Positions 28,479 through 38,979 of a stretch of DNA of 64,000 nt are shown here, piece after piece (positions within the stretch are counted from its first letter, which is position 1; each line of letters starts with the position of its first letter). This DNA comes from Isotricha intestinalis (lineage: Eukaryota > Ciliophora > Litostomatea > Vestibuliferida > Isotrichidae): NCBI GenBank assembly GCA_023807065.1, contig JAJJLU010000338.1, positions 1 through 64,000 on the forward strand. Direction: 5' to 3'. The notes beneath the pieces are model-generated. The model did not search any database. It worked only from the letters and a program-made list of their open reading frames with translations, and was not told the origin of the DNA. Both the position numbers and the translations under genes were made by a program.

Positions 28479-29897
28479 TCAACAACAAGTAAAAATTAAC
28501 CTTTTTTTTTTTTTATTTTTTTCTGAAATTTTATCGGATTCTGCAGTTAAAGATTTCATTTTAAAAGTAATATTAACACAATTTTCTTTTTTTATATTAT
28601 CAGATAAATTAATTTCTTTTGATGTGTTTGATTTTACAAAATTTCTACATTGTGAATCAATTTCATAAGAAGTAATTGAAAGATTATATAAAATTTGTTC
28701 AATTTTTTCTAAATTTTTTTTTTTAAAAATTTCATAAATATTTTGTAAACAAATGAATACCATTGACATACTATTTTTACCTCCATTTTCAATAACTCTT
28801 TTTAAAATATTTATATCTATATTATTCAAAAACTCTTTAAAAGATTTATTTTCTTTAATAGTATCTTTTAAAGTTTCATAAATAATTTGGTTAATTTCAA
28901 TACAATATATATTTTTATATATTCCTTTATTCAATAATAAAATATAATCACAATTGTTATCATATTCATAAGTTTCTTGATATTGTAAAATTTTAATTGT
29001 TGAAGAATTATAAGAAGAAAGAATAGATAGGTAATTTGAAGATTGTTTTAAATTAAAATTTAAATTCCTTAAAACATTAATATTGTTATCTTCTATTTTA
29101 ATCATTAAAAATTCTTCAGAAATTTTCTTTAATTGTTCAATTTGTTCCGTTTTTCCTAAAATAATTAATTTTTTGAGTACATCAATTTTAAAACCTTTTT
29201 TATACATAGTAAAATAATGATTATACCCATTATTTCCCTTTCTAAGTAAATTCACATCAATTAAAATTAGAGTTTTATTTTCTACTTTATTCTCATAATC
29301 AAAAGCTGAAAAACCCATAATTTTTTGATCTTCTGTTTTTGAATCAAAAACCACTGGTTTATTAATTTTTAAAAATTCATTAAATAATTTTAATAATAAC
29401 ATTTGACTATATATTGAAATTGTTTTTGAATTTAAAGCATTTTTATTATTTTTGAAAGTATCGAAAGAATTAATATCAAATTTTATTTGACTATAATTAC
29501 TTAATTTTTCATTTTGAGTTTCATAAGACAAATAATTTTTATTTTCAGATAGATTTTTATTTGTAAATTGATTTGAATTTATATCATTTTCTTCTGTAAA
29601 AATTGAATTTATATTATTTATATCTGATATTTTACCGAAAGACATAGAAGTTATTTCATTATGATTTTGATTATCCAGTTTTTCTAAAATGAATTTTTTT
29701 TGATTTGGACTTAAAATTAATGATTTTGAAATATTTGAACTTATATTATGAGATGATTCAGAAATGTTTAATTTATAATGACGTTTCGTGTTAACTCCTG
29801 ATGCTGTTAAATGAGTAGAAGAAACTTGATTAGAAAAATTATCATTAATATCACATTTTAAATTTAAGAAATTTATATTTACATTTTGGTTTTTCAT
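28479..29897 (-). CDS. Possible degenerate PP2C-fold protein with C-terminal Cys-Cys
   Basis: The C-terminal part of this 472-aa protein parallels the PP2C gene at 59.5-61.6 kb. CDYILLLNKGIYKNIYCIEI lies where active PP2C has CKYIICGSDGIFEFLTNEKI. NGGKNSMSMVFICLQN lies where PP2C has the DDHSIIIIFF strand. GFSAFDYENKVENKTLILID may replace the GVFDGHG strand. The metal-binding Asp residues are missing in each place, so if the fold is right it is a pseudophosphatase. The N-terminal 150 residues are Asn/Ser-rich. The protein ends KKKKRLIFTCC, a basic stretch with terminal Cys pair that could be lipidated. The fold assignment is inference. Confidence 0.45.
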   Translation of the reverse strand: MKNQNVNINFLNLKCDINDNFSNQVSSTHLTASGVNTKRHYKLNISESSHNISSNISKSLILSPNQKKFILEKLDNQNHNEITSMSFGKISDINNINSIFTEENDINSNQFTNKNLSENKNYLSYETQNEKLSNYSQIKFDINSFDTFKNNKNALNSKTISIYSQMLLLKLFNEFLKINKPVVFDSKTEDQKIMGFSAFDYENKVENKTLILIDVNLLRKGNNGYNHYFTMYKKGFKIDVLKKLIILGKTEQIEQLKKISEEFLMIKIEDNNINVLRNLNFNLKQSSNYLSILSSYNSSTIKILQYQETYEYDNNCDYILLLNKGIYKNIYCIEINQIIYETLKDTIKENKSFKEFLNNIDINILKRVIENGGKNSMSMVFICLQNIYEIFKKKNLEKIEQILYNLSITSYEIDSQCRNFVKSNTSKEINLSDNIKKENCVNITFKMKSLTAESDKISEKNKKKKRLIFTCC

Positions 29898-30086
29898 TTA
29901 TTTTTTCACTTAATAAATTATAATTAATATATTTTTTATTTTATACCTTAAAATTGTTTAATATTTTTTATAAAAATATAGTATAAAAATATAAAAAAAA
30001 CTATTTTAAGAGTAAAATTCATAATACACACTATTTTTTATCACAATAAAAAGTAATATTTTCTTAAAACATAATTTAGAATTTAA

Positions 30087-31094
30087 TTAATCAGAAACTT
30101 CATTTACTAATTGATTAATCATATTTTTAAATTCTTCAATTTTATCATTATTTTCAATTTCATTTTTTTTATTTTTAAAAGTATCTAAATAATCTTTATT
30201 ATAGCTTAAACTTCTATGTGAATGACTATTAATATTTGGTAAATAATTTTCATTATCATAATTTTCAGTTAAAGGATAATATTCTTTTTCTTCATTATCA
30301 TCATTATAATAAAATTGTTTATTTCTTAAAGATGAATTATTATTTAACACACTATTTCTCAGATTGAATCTTTTATAACTTACATCAATAGTTCTATTTT
30401 TTAATTGTTTTATTTTTTTTTTTTGATCTTGAATTATTTGAAATAATTCAATTGAATAAATTTCATTTTCTTTTAAAATTTTATTTTTTTTTTTAATTAA
30501 TTGTTCGACTTTATTTATTCTTTCAATTAAAATGTTTAATTTTTCTTCTTGTCTAATTATAATATCTCCCATTGTAATTCTTTCTTTAACATAATTATTT
30601 ATTTGAATTTGTAAATTTTTATTTTTATTTGACAAACTTTCAATCTTTGAAATATAATTTTTTTCTTTTTCTTGATATTCACTATTTTGTTTATTCATTA
30701 TTTCAATTTTTTCTTTAAATTTATTTTCTTTTTTGCTTATTTCATCTTTAATTTGTTCTTTTAATTCTTGAACTAATTTTTTCATTGAAGAAATTTTTTC
30801 TTCTAAAAATTCAATTCTATCGTCTTTTGCATTTGAAAAAATAAAATCCAGTTCATCTTTACAATCACACTTTATTTTTTTCTCATAATAATCATTTTCT
30901 AATTGAATGATATATGCATCTTTTAATTTTAATTTATTTTGTAATTCTAAAATATATTCATCTTTATCTTCATTAGTTTGAATATATCTTTCATTTTTCT
31001 CATTATTATCAGAATTATAATTTGAATTTATATTATTATTATAATTCATATCTTCATATTCATTATTTTCTGAGTTCTTGTCATTATCACTCAT
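30087..31094 (-). CDS. Coiled-coil protein, 335 aa
   Basis: Residues about 40-230 are almost continuous coiled coil with heptads of Leu/Ile: YILELQNKLKLKDAYIIQLE, EFLEEKISSMKKLVQELKEQ, NKNLQIQINNYVKERI and LNILIERINKVEQLIKKKNK. A short acidic N-terminus and an Asn-rich tail flank it. The tail ends in a short amphipathic helix (EEFKNMINQLVNEVSD). No named family fits. It shares a 78-base divergent promoter region with the 924-aa coiled-coil gene, which may mean co-expression. Confidence 0.75.
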   Translation of the reverse strand: MSDNDKNSENNEYEDMNYNNNINSNYNSDNNEKNERYIQTNEDKDEYILELQNKLKLKDAYIIQLENDYYEKKIKCDCKDELDFIFSNAKDDRIEFLEEKISSMKKLVQELKEQIKDEISKKENKFKEKIEIMNKQNSEYQEKEKNYISKIESLSNKNKNLQIQINNYVKERITMGDIIIRQEEKLNILIERINKVEQLIKKKNKILKENEIYSIELFQIIQDQKKKIKQLKNRTIDVSYKRFNLRNSVLNNNSSLRNKQFYYNDDNEEKEYYPLTENYDNENYLPNINSHSHRSLSYNKDYLDTFKNKKNEIENNDKIEEFKNMINQLVNEVSD

Positions 31095-31172
31095 TATAAA
31101 TAATTAATTATAAAAAAATGTGAATAAATAAATGAAATTAAATAATTTTTTCAATAGAATTAAACAAAAAAT

Positions 31173-32318
31173 ATGTCATCAGTAGAAGAAAATGATAACA
31201 TTAATTCAGCAGAAAATAATATATTAATCAATAACAAAATAAAAATAGATTTAGCAAAAGTTCAGGATGAATTATTAATAACATTTAAAAAATTAAAAAC
31301 TGAAATGGAGAATCATTATCAAGAAGAAAAACAATATAAAGAAGAATTTGAGAATCAAATATTGACAAAATTTAATAATATTGAAGCAATAAATAAAGCT
31401 TTATCAGAATCAATTATATCAATAAATGTAAAATTAGATAAATTCAATGAATTAGATTTATTTAAAAAAAAAGCAGAATCACAATTAATAACACATGAAA
31501 TAAGAATAAATAACACTATATTAGATTTAAATGAATCTAAATTTAAATATGATAAAATATTTATTGATAATTTAACAGTTCCAGGAATAATAGGTCCACA
31601 AGCACAATATAAAACATTAAGAGATTATCTTATTTTTAACATTCAAAATAGTTCTTCTTTAACATCATCAAGAGATCAAATGAAAAGAGATTTAAAAGAA
31701 ATAAAAGGAAAAATTGAAAATATTAATAAAGAAATAATTACTATTATAAATTCAGCTGAGCAAAGATGTAATATGTATTGTGATAATAAATTTAATTTAG
31801 TTGAAAATGATTTCAAATTAGAAGATAAAATTATTGTTGAAAAAATAATGGATGTTAGAATGGAAAATGTTAAAGAAGCAATTGCTTTAGAAAAAAAAAC
31901 AAAAGAAATGGAAAGTGAATGGGAAAAAATTATAGGAATAAAAAAAGAAATAGATAAAAAATTAGGTGATCATTTATTAGTTTATAAAACTGATGCTCAA
32001 ACTGCAATTAATAAATATAATGATGGAAGAAAAGATTTTAATAAAATTAAAAGAAGGTTTGAAACTATGTTTGAATTTATTAAAGATATTAGGTTTAGAA
32101 AAAACTTAGAAAATTTTAAAGTTCATAGAAATGAAATGAAAAATCTTGTAAAAAAATTAGATTTTAAAAAAAGTGAGAGTTCTGATTCTAATGAATCAAA
32201 AAAAGTAAAAAACACCAAAGATGAAATTACCAGTGACGAAGAAGAATTTGAAAAGAAAAAAAAAGTTAGGAAATTATTTAGAAGATTAACATCTCAAAAT
32301 ATACAATTTCAAAATAAC

Positions 32319-32396
<78 letters not shown>

Positions 32397-33947
32397 TTTA
32401 CAAAAAAAGAAAATAAAAATTTAATTACTCTTTCTCAATATTCTGTAAATGAAGAAGAAAAAAAGGCTAAAAGCCCAAAATATAAAAAAATTTCCAAAAA
32501 ATCAATTTTAACTAGTCCATCTAAAAAGAGAATTGATTATTCTGATGATTCATTTTCAAATTCAATTGAAGAAAACAATAAAAAAAGACAAATTCAAAGT
32601 CCAAATAGAACAAAAGTAAATTTTAATGTAAAAAATCAAATTTCTCAAAAAAGAAAAATAAATTATAAAACAAATTCTCATAAAAATGAAGATTCTTTTC
32701 ATATTGAAAGATTAAACAGAACTACAGTCAATAGATGTAAATCTTCAATACCAAAAAAAATAAAAAATTATAATTCTCAAAAAAGTAAAACAAGAAGACC
32801 AACACCAACATATTATAATAAAAAAAACAAGAAATATTATTATTCAAAAATAATGAATAAAACTTTTTATAATCCTAAAAGAAAAAATATAGATTTTGAA
32901 ATAAATGATAATAATAAATTTTATAATAATAATATAGATAATAATGAGAATAATAGTAATAAAATAATTAATAAAAATTTTAGTCAATATAATTCTGATG
33001 GAGATGAATTTGAAATTGAATTATCTAATTCTGATAATAAAATGAGTTCTATAGAGAGAGTAAATAATAAGGATGAAAGTAAACAATTTGAATATATTAA
33101 ACCAATTAAACAAAAAGATAATAATAATTATTATTCATCTAGTCAAAATTCAAGAAAATCTACTGACAAAATAAAAGATTTAAATTCTTCTGGTTTAAAT
33201 TTAAAAAAAATTATTGATAAACAAAGTTTTAGTTTATCAAATCAAAATAATTCAAATTATATTTTGGATAAAATAGAAAGAAAAAATAGTAATTCAATTG
33301 ATAATAATAAAAAATTAAAGAAAATAGAAAAAACAAATTTAAATCATTATAAATTCTTTTCAAATGATTATAATTATTCTCCTTTTCAAAATTCAGAAAG
33401 AATAACAATGGAACAATATTTAAAAAGTCCATTGAATAAAAAAATTAATTTAAATAATATAAAATATAATATTAATCATTTTCAAAATAATTCAATTTCT
33501 TCAATCACTCCAAGAATAAATAATAATTACTTAATCCCAGAAAATATTAATTATTTTCCAATTAATTTAAATAAAGAAGATATTTATTCTAATAGACCTA
33601 AAGATTATGATCCTGATTTTAATTTTAATTTAATTAAATTAGGGTTTAATAATAAAAATAATTCTAATGGTTTATTTTATAATAATATTAAATATGATTT
33701 TGATTTAAAAAATGAATTTAATAATATTGTCAGAAATTGTAGTAAAAGATTTAATTCTAATAGTTCAATTAATTTTAATAGTAATTTTTCCAGAATTGCT
33801 TTAAATAATAATTCTCAAAGAGAATATATTGATGATTATTATGGAACAAAACCAAAAAAAAAGAATTTAAATTTTAATAATATATTTCCTCGGAAAAAAA
33901 AAATAAAATTCATTAAAATAGGGAAAACAAATTTTCAAGAAGAATAA
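31173..33947 (+). CDS. Large protein with N-terminal coiled coil and 28-Asn run
   Basis: The 924-aa protein has a coiled-coil head of about 330 residues. Its centre has normal composition and looks conserved: LTVPGIIGPQAQYKTLRDYL, RDQMKRDLKEIKGKIENINK, AEQRCNMYCDNKFNL and LLVYKTDAQTAINKYNDGRK. The remaining 590 residues are disordered, rich in Asn, Ser and Lys, and begin after a Ser/Glu-rich patch with a run of 28 Asn. I suspect a cytoskeletal or ciliary protein from the coiled-coil head plus disordered tail, but no named family is recognised. Confidence 0.78.
32313..32396 (+). repeat. (AAT)n trinucleotide run coding 28 Asn
   Basis: Twenty-eight consecutive Asn codons, all AAT except one AAC at the second position, form an almost perfect trinucleotide microsatellite inside the 924-aa gene. 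Copy number is likely variable between alleles. In-frame polyasparagine is typical of extremely A+T-rich protist genomes. Confidence 0.95.
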
Positions 33948-34088
33948 AAAACAAATTTTTTTCATTATTACATTTTAATAAACAATAACAATTTTTTATT
34001 ATAGAAAAATCCAATAAAAAATATTATAAATATAATAAAAAAAATTATAAATACTATAAAAAGTTATAAAAATAAAAACATTTTTTTT

Positions 34089-34431
34089 TTAAATTGTGGT
34101 TTTATAAACTAAATAAGTATATCCCTTATATTTAAAATTAACAAAACTATTATTATCATGAATTGCAAAACATCCAAAATTTTTTCCAACAAAAACATGC
34201 CAAGCTGGACCAAATTTTCTATCTAGAGTTTCTCTTAATAACCTTGCAAAAGATGTTCCAACTGTATTTACTTTTAAATTTGAAGTCACATATTCTGCTA
34301 TTTCATTCATTATATTATCTGCTATTTCAATTGGTGTTTTTACCATTAACTAAATTTAAAAAAAAATTTACACCTCTAACATCCTTATAATTTGGATATT
34401 GTTCATAAACTGGCTGTTGTTCACCATCCAT
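34089..34431 (-). CDS. Dynein light chain, LC8 type (two exons)
   Basis: Exon 1 (34372-34431, starting MDGEQQPVYEQYPNYKDVRG) joins exon 2 (34089-34349) across a 22-nt GT-AG intron in phase 0, giving 106 aa. Exon 2 carries the LC8 core: LLRETLDRKFGPAWHVFVGK, NFGCFAIHDNNSFVNF and YLVYKT, matching the family WHCxVGxxFGSxVTHE and fyfy-strand. LC8 chains dimerise and dock on dynein intermediate chains and other partners. Several ciliate paralogues serve outer- or inner-arm dyneins, and this divergent copy may be one of these. Without the intron the protein would start at an internal Met and lose its leader. Confidence 0.9.
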
Positions 34432-35116
34432 TTTTTATTAAATTTAAATTAAATTTTGTTTACTATATTATTATTATTAAAATAATAATTGAAAATTCGT
34501 TTGATAAATATAAAAAATTTATTTGAAAAGATACTATTAATAAAAAAATTAAATTGAATTTTCTTTAAATAAAAATTATGAATTATTAAATAAGAAAGAT
34601 TATAATATTCTTAATTCAAAAGAAAAGAAAAAAAGGTTATATCTTATTTAAATAAATAGAAATGAACAAATTAGAGAGAAACAAAGAATTTACCAGAGAT
34701 AAAATGCAAAAAGCTTTAGATGAATATATAAATAAAAAATTGAGCTTCAAGAGAAAATATAATGATGATAATTAAAATAATTCTCATCAAGAAAATATTC
34801 GAAAAATCAATTGTTGAATGTTAATCATGTTTAAATCGATAATTAATATTTTTTGAGGTTTTAATAAATAAAATATATTTATTTAAAAATTATATGTTAA
34901 TCAAACTTATTTTTAAATTTAAATTAAAAAAAAATAAAAAAACACTCTAAAAAAGTTATATGTACATAAGACACAAAAACCCAAAAATAAAAAAAAATTA
35001 AAAAAACAAGAAAAAGGAAATTATATAAAAAAGGAGGAAGAAAAGGACAAAAATTAAAACAAGATAAAAAAAGAGTTTAAAAGCCTGAAAAGTAAAAAAA
35101 AATAAATAAAAAGAAA
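34432..35116. other. 685-base divergent intergenic region
   Basis: This gap lies between the divergent LC8 and histone H3 genes. It holds one small frame at 34662-34775, listed separately. The segment just before H3 (34980-35116) is unusually A/G-rich on the plus strand (runs of AAAAGGAGGAAGAAAAGGA), as if a purine-rich leader precedes the gene. Confidence 0.45.
34662..34775 (+). CDS. Possible small ORF or relic, 37 aa
   Basis: An ATG frame encodes MNKLERNKEFTRDKMQKALD followed by a Lys-rich stretch ending KRKYNDDN before TAA. After that stop the same frame continues briefly with NNSHQENIRKINC. The composition is protein-like, so it may be a gene fragment, but no homology or splice signals support it. 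Confidence 0.2.
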   Translation: MNKLERNKEFTRDKMQKALDEYINKKLSFKRKYNDDN

Positions 35117-35533
35117 ATGGCAAGAACAAAGCAAACAGCAAGAAAGCAAACAAATTCATCATCAAAGGTTCCAAGAAAGACAATTGGAGCAAGTAAAGCA
35201 GCACGAAAGACAGCTCCACTAAAAGCTAATTTAAAGAAGCCTCATAGATATCGACCAGGGACAGTAGCATTAAGAGAAATAAGAAAATTTCAAAAATCTA
35301 CTGATTTACTTATAAGGAAATTACCCTTTCAAAGATTAGTTAGAGAAATTTCTCAAAATTTTAAAAGTGATTTAAGATTCCAAAGTCAAGCCATTTTAGC
35401 CTTACAAGAAGCTAGTGAAGCTTATCTTGTTGGATTGTTTGAAGATACTAATTTATGTGCTATTCATGCTAAGAGAGTCACTATTATGCCTAAAGATATG
35501 TTCCTTGCTAGGAGAATTAGAGGAGAAAAATAA
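35117..35533 (+). CDS. Histone H3, divergent variant
   Basis: The 138-aa protein is histone H3: the fold is complete ([65 protein letters not shown]...LARRIRG). The N-tail differs strongly from canonical H3. It reads [20 protein letters not shown], so K4, K9 and the K14 equivalent remain, Ser10 is Gln, and two residues are inserted before the K14 equivalent. Ser28 is Thr (KAARKTAP), and [11 protein letters not shown] replaces RFQSSAVMALQ. It has no CENP-A-like loop-1 insertion. It is probably a replication-independent or specialised variant. Confidence 0.96.
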   Translation: MARTKQTARKQTNSSSKVPRKTIGASKAARKTAPLKANLKKPHRYRPGTVALREIRKFQKSTDLLIRKLPFQRLVREISQNFKSDLRFQSQAILALQEASEAYLVGLFEDTNLCAIHAKRVTIMPKDMFLARRIRGEK

Positions 35534-35966
35534 AAGGGTTTTAATTATTTTATTAATTTTTATAGTTTATTTTTTTATTGTTAATTTGATTTTTTAAAAA
35601 TTTTTTTTTTTCTGATTATGAATTTTTTTTAATTTGTTAATTCATTTTATAATATTTTTCTAGATTTTTAGAATAAGGAAATTATACTTTATAATTTTGA
35701 AATAATTTTTTTTTGAATTTAATTTTTTTATTCAAAAATCTATATGAAAAAAATTTTATTATTTTATTATATTATAAATTTTTTGATGTAAATGAAAAGC
35801 TCATTTTTATTAAACATTAAATGAAAAAAAAGAGTTAATAAAAATTACAAAAATTCTTTTGCAACATATAAATAATAATATTGATGATATAATTAAAAGG
35901 ACAAGAATTAATTAACTTAATATAATTTAAAGATTTAATAATATTAATATTAATAATAATTTTTTA
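35534..35966. other. A+T-rich gap between convergent genes
   Basis: The stretch holds the 3' end of histone H3 and the 3' end of the USP gene. I looked for the metazoan-type histone stem-loop after the H3 stop and did not see one. Nothing else is recognisable. Confidence 0.45.
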
Positions 35967-37487
35967 TTAATCAATTATTATATTAAATCCACTGCTTTTG
36001 TTTGAATCTTTTTTTTTTATTATCATTTTATCATCAGAACTTTCATTTTGAGATTGACTATTTAAATCTTGATTCATGTTATTATTATCATTTTCATTAT
36101 CATTATCAATATTATTATTCGAATGAACTTCTTTTTTTATTTTTTTTGTTTCTTCTAAAGAAAGATTATGTAATTTAGAGTTATTTTGCGTTTTATTTTT
36201 TTCATTAATTAACATCTCCATAACACTATTATTTTTCTTACATTTTCTACAAATAAATTCTTCTGGTTGATTAATATATTTACAATCACATATCCATTCT
36301 CCTTCTTTTAATTCTCTATCATCATTTTCAGAAAAATTTTTAGAATTTGCCTCTTTTTCCAAACAATACTTTAATAATATTTCATAATGAATTTCTTTTA
36401 ATTCTAGTTTTAAGTTTTTTTTTTCTTCTTTTTCATAAAATAATACTATAGGAAAGTATTTATTATGAAGCAGATTTAATGTTAATTCTTTCCATGTTAA
36501 AAAAATTTGAATTTTTTTATCGTCGAAAAACATAAAACAATTTTGGATTTTATCATAAAAAATACAAGTATAATGATTTTTAATATTTAATATCATTCCT
36601 AAAAAAGTATACTTTTTTGGAATATTATAATTAAACAAAGATTGAGGATTAAATTCTTTGTTTATTATACAATAAATTTTCAATATTTTTTCTAATGAAA
36701 TAGGACTATTTGCCCATACCAAATTTATAATAAAATAATTTCCTAAATATTCACAATCAAATTGCTTATTTAAAGAATTGTTTAAACATTTCATACATTT
36801 TGTTTCAAGTGAAGATTTAGAAATTTCAATTAATTGATTTGAAATATTTTTATATGTGAGATTGAATTTTTTTATACGTTCAAAAACCAATTCAACATTA
36901 ATAATATGTATAAAATTATTGAAATCATATTTTATATTATATTGATATTTGCATCGATTACAAATTTGTTTTTCTATTATATCAATATAAAATAATTTAT
37001 GAATAATACATCTTGGATCACAAACTTTTTCTGAAATCCCAATTTCATTATAATTAGTGGCAATATAAGAATGAAAAAAATTAAATAGAATATCTAATAA
37101 TTCTATTGGATCACCTTTAGAATGTAATTGAAAATTACCTTCTTTCTCAAAATAATCTGCTAAAACTTTCCTAAAATTTAATGGATTTATGATTGAATTT
37201 TTTTTTTCTTTTCTAACAATTTCACTAATTCTACTATATGATGAAATAAGCTTTACCGATTCTATTATTATTGGATGTGTATTTGAATATATTGGGAAGT
37301 TTTCATCATTAAGAATAAATGTAATAAATTTATTAAATTGAAGAATTGAATGGAAACATACATTAATAAAGCAATTATTATCATTAATATTATTTTTGCA
37401 TCTTATATTATAATTTGAATTGCCTATTTTTTCCTTTTTTAATCTATAAATTACACTTTCTTTTAGTTGACTATAATTTAAATCCAT
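35967..37487 (-). CDS. USP-family ubiquitin hydrolase with RanBP2-like zinc finger
   Basis: The 506-aa protein has the ubiquitin-specific protease ends. The Cys box NINDNNCFINVCFHSILQFN is near residue 34, with the Asn and nucleophile Cys in place. The His box KNHYTCIFYDKIQNCFMFFD lies about residues 303-322, with His and a following FDD that can supply the third residue. A Cys4 pair (CDPRC and CNRCKYQY, then CMKC) occupies the fingers region. After the catalytic domain, WICDCKYINQPEEFICRKCK resembles a RanBP2-type zinc finger. The closest style is the divergent USP53/54 and plant DUF627-linked group, some members of which are inactive. Here the catalytic residues look intact. Confidence 0.82.
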   Translation of the reverse strand: MDLNYSQLKESVIYRLKKEKIGNSNYNIRCKNNINDNNCFINVCFHSILQFNKFITFILNDENFPIYSNTHPIIIESVKLISSYSRISEIVRKEKKNSIINPLNFRKVLADYFEKEGNFQLHSKGDPIELLDILFNFFHSYIATNYNEIGISEKVCDPRCIIHKLFYIDIIEKQICNRCKYQYNIKYDFNNFIHIINVELVFERIKKFNLTYKNISNQLIEISKSSLETKCMKCLNNSLNKQFDCEYLGNYFIINLVWANSPISLEKILKIYCIINKEFNPQSLFNYNIPKKYTFLGMILNIKNHYTCIFYDKIQNCFMFFDDKKIQIFLTWKELTLNLLHNKYFPIVLFYEKEEKKNLKLELKEIHYEILLKYCLEKEANSKNFSENDDRELKEGEWICDCKYINQPEEFICRKCKKNNSVMEMLINEKNKTQNNSKLHNLSLEETKKIKKEVHSNNNIDNDNENDNNNMNQDLNSQSQNESSDDKMIIKKKDSNKSSGFNIIID

Positions 37488-37738
37488 TTATAAATTAGTT
37501 TATCCATTCAAAAAATGATAAATTTAAAAAAAATATCTTAAAACATAATTATTTAAATATTAATACACAAAAAAGGATTTATAAGTTTTATTAATTTTGT
37601 TTTTTTAAAAAACTTAATATTATTTTTTATAATTTAACAATTTTTATATATAAATCATTAATTATACCTTTCATTAATTCATTAACAATTTTTATTCTTA
37701 GTTGATATTATTTATATATTATAAATTCGGTTAATTTT

Positions 37739-38764
37739 CTAATCAAGTTTATCTTGATTTATTTGTTCATTTTTTAAATTCTCAAAATATTCTTTTACAT
37801 CAATACAAGAAATATTTGAATTCTTTATAAAATTTAATTCTAATATTTCTTTTGTATTTAATCTTTCTTTTGGATTAACATTTATTAATTTTTTAATTAA
37901 ATAAATTAAATCTTGACTACAATGAATTTCGTTAAAAAATTTATCTGTTTCATGTGTAAACATTCTAAAATAATAATCTGAAAGGGAAGTATTTTCGAAA
38001 AATAATTGTTTAGTTAATAAAGCAATTAAAACAATACCACAAGAAAAAATATCTATTTTATCACCATAGTAAAAGTTATTTTCATTATTTAAAAAATGCA
38101 TTTCGGGAGCCATGTAACAATTAGTTCCAACTTTATTTTTCATTTTAATTTCTTCACCAAATTCATTTTTAAATTTTTCACAAAATTCAAAATCAATAAT
38201 TTTTATATTGTAATTTTTATCTAATAAAATATTATCTAATTTAATGTCCCTATGACATAAATTCAAATTATGTAAATAATTTATTCCTTCAATTATTTGC
38301 TTGAATAAATATATTGAAATATCTTCTCTGAACCCTTTTTTAGTTAATTTTAAAAAAGAAATTAAATCACCATTCGAAACAAATTCTATTGGAAGAAAAG
38401 TTATTTCTTTTTTTATTATTTTACCATTATTTTTTTTTGAACAAATTTTCTGTATTCCCTTAAATTGATTATCAATTAAAGAGACAATATTTTTAAAAGA
38501 AAGTTGAGAAAGAATAGTTCCTTCTTTTATGATCTTATAACTTTTATCATTTATAAAAGTATTAAATTGTTTTTTGAGAATTTTTAAAATAATTACATCA
38601 TTAGTAAAATTATCTTTACAAAGATAAATTTCACAGAAACGGCTTGTTGAACATATTTTATTTAAAGGAATATAACGATCATTTATTATATTTTTCACTA
38701 AGGAGGATATATTATTTTTATCAAAACCTGAGAAATTGTCTTTCTCAGGTAAAATGCAATTCAT
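37739..38764 (-). CDS. Ser/Thr protein kinase with degenerate Gly loop and DFE
   Basis: The 341-aa protein is one kinase domain from about residue 30 to 320. The catalytic loop is HRDIKLDNILLD, the activation segment ends GTNCYMAPEM (APE), and KIDIFSCGIVLIALLT is subdomain IX. The ATP-binding Lys is in VIILKILKK. Two features are off consensus. The glycine-rich loop reads ICSTSRFCEIYLC with no glycines, and the Mg-binding motif is DFE rather than DFG. The Asp residues needed for catalysis remain, so it may be active or a weakly active pseudokinase. Subfamily is not clear; it is most like calcium/calmodulin-type kinases of ciliates. Confidence 0.9.
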   Translation of the reverse strand: MNCILPEKDNFSGFDKNNISSLVKNIINDRYIPLNKICSTSRFCEIYLCKDNFTNDVIILKILKKQFNTFINDKSYKIIKEGTILSQLSFKNIVSLIDNQFKGIQKICSKKNNGKIIKKEITFLPIEFVSNGDLISFLKLTKKGFREDISIYLFKQIIEGINYLHNLNLCHRDIKLDNILLDKNYNIKIIDFEFCEKFKNEFGEEIKMKNKVGTNCYMAPEMHFLNNENNFYYGDKIDIFSCGIVLIALLTKQLFFENTSLSDYYFRMFTHETDKFFNEIHCSQDLIYLIKKLINVNPKERLNTKEILELNFIKNSNISCIDVKEYFENLKNEQINQDKLD

Positions 38765-38979
38765 ATTTGTTCCTTCAGATTAAATGATTTGAAACTAAAA
38801 TAATCAATTAAATATTTTTCTTTGATAAATATAGATGATTAATTTTTATGAGAATATTTTTTAATTAACTTTTTCTTTGTAAAACTAATAAATTATAAAA
38901 AAGATTAAATAAAAGAAAACAATAACAAATTTTCTATTCTTAAAATTCTTCATAACATATAAATAATAAAATTTTTTAT

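Noticed and set aside
34998..35219. Leu/Phe-rich minus-strand frame before and over histone H3
   Set aside because: It is the antisense of a purine-rich leader plus the start of H3, so it looks hydrophobic by composition alone.
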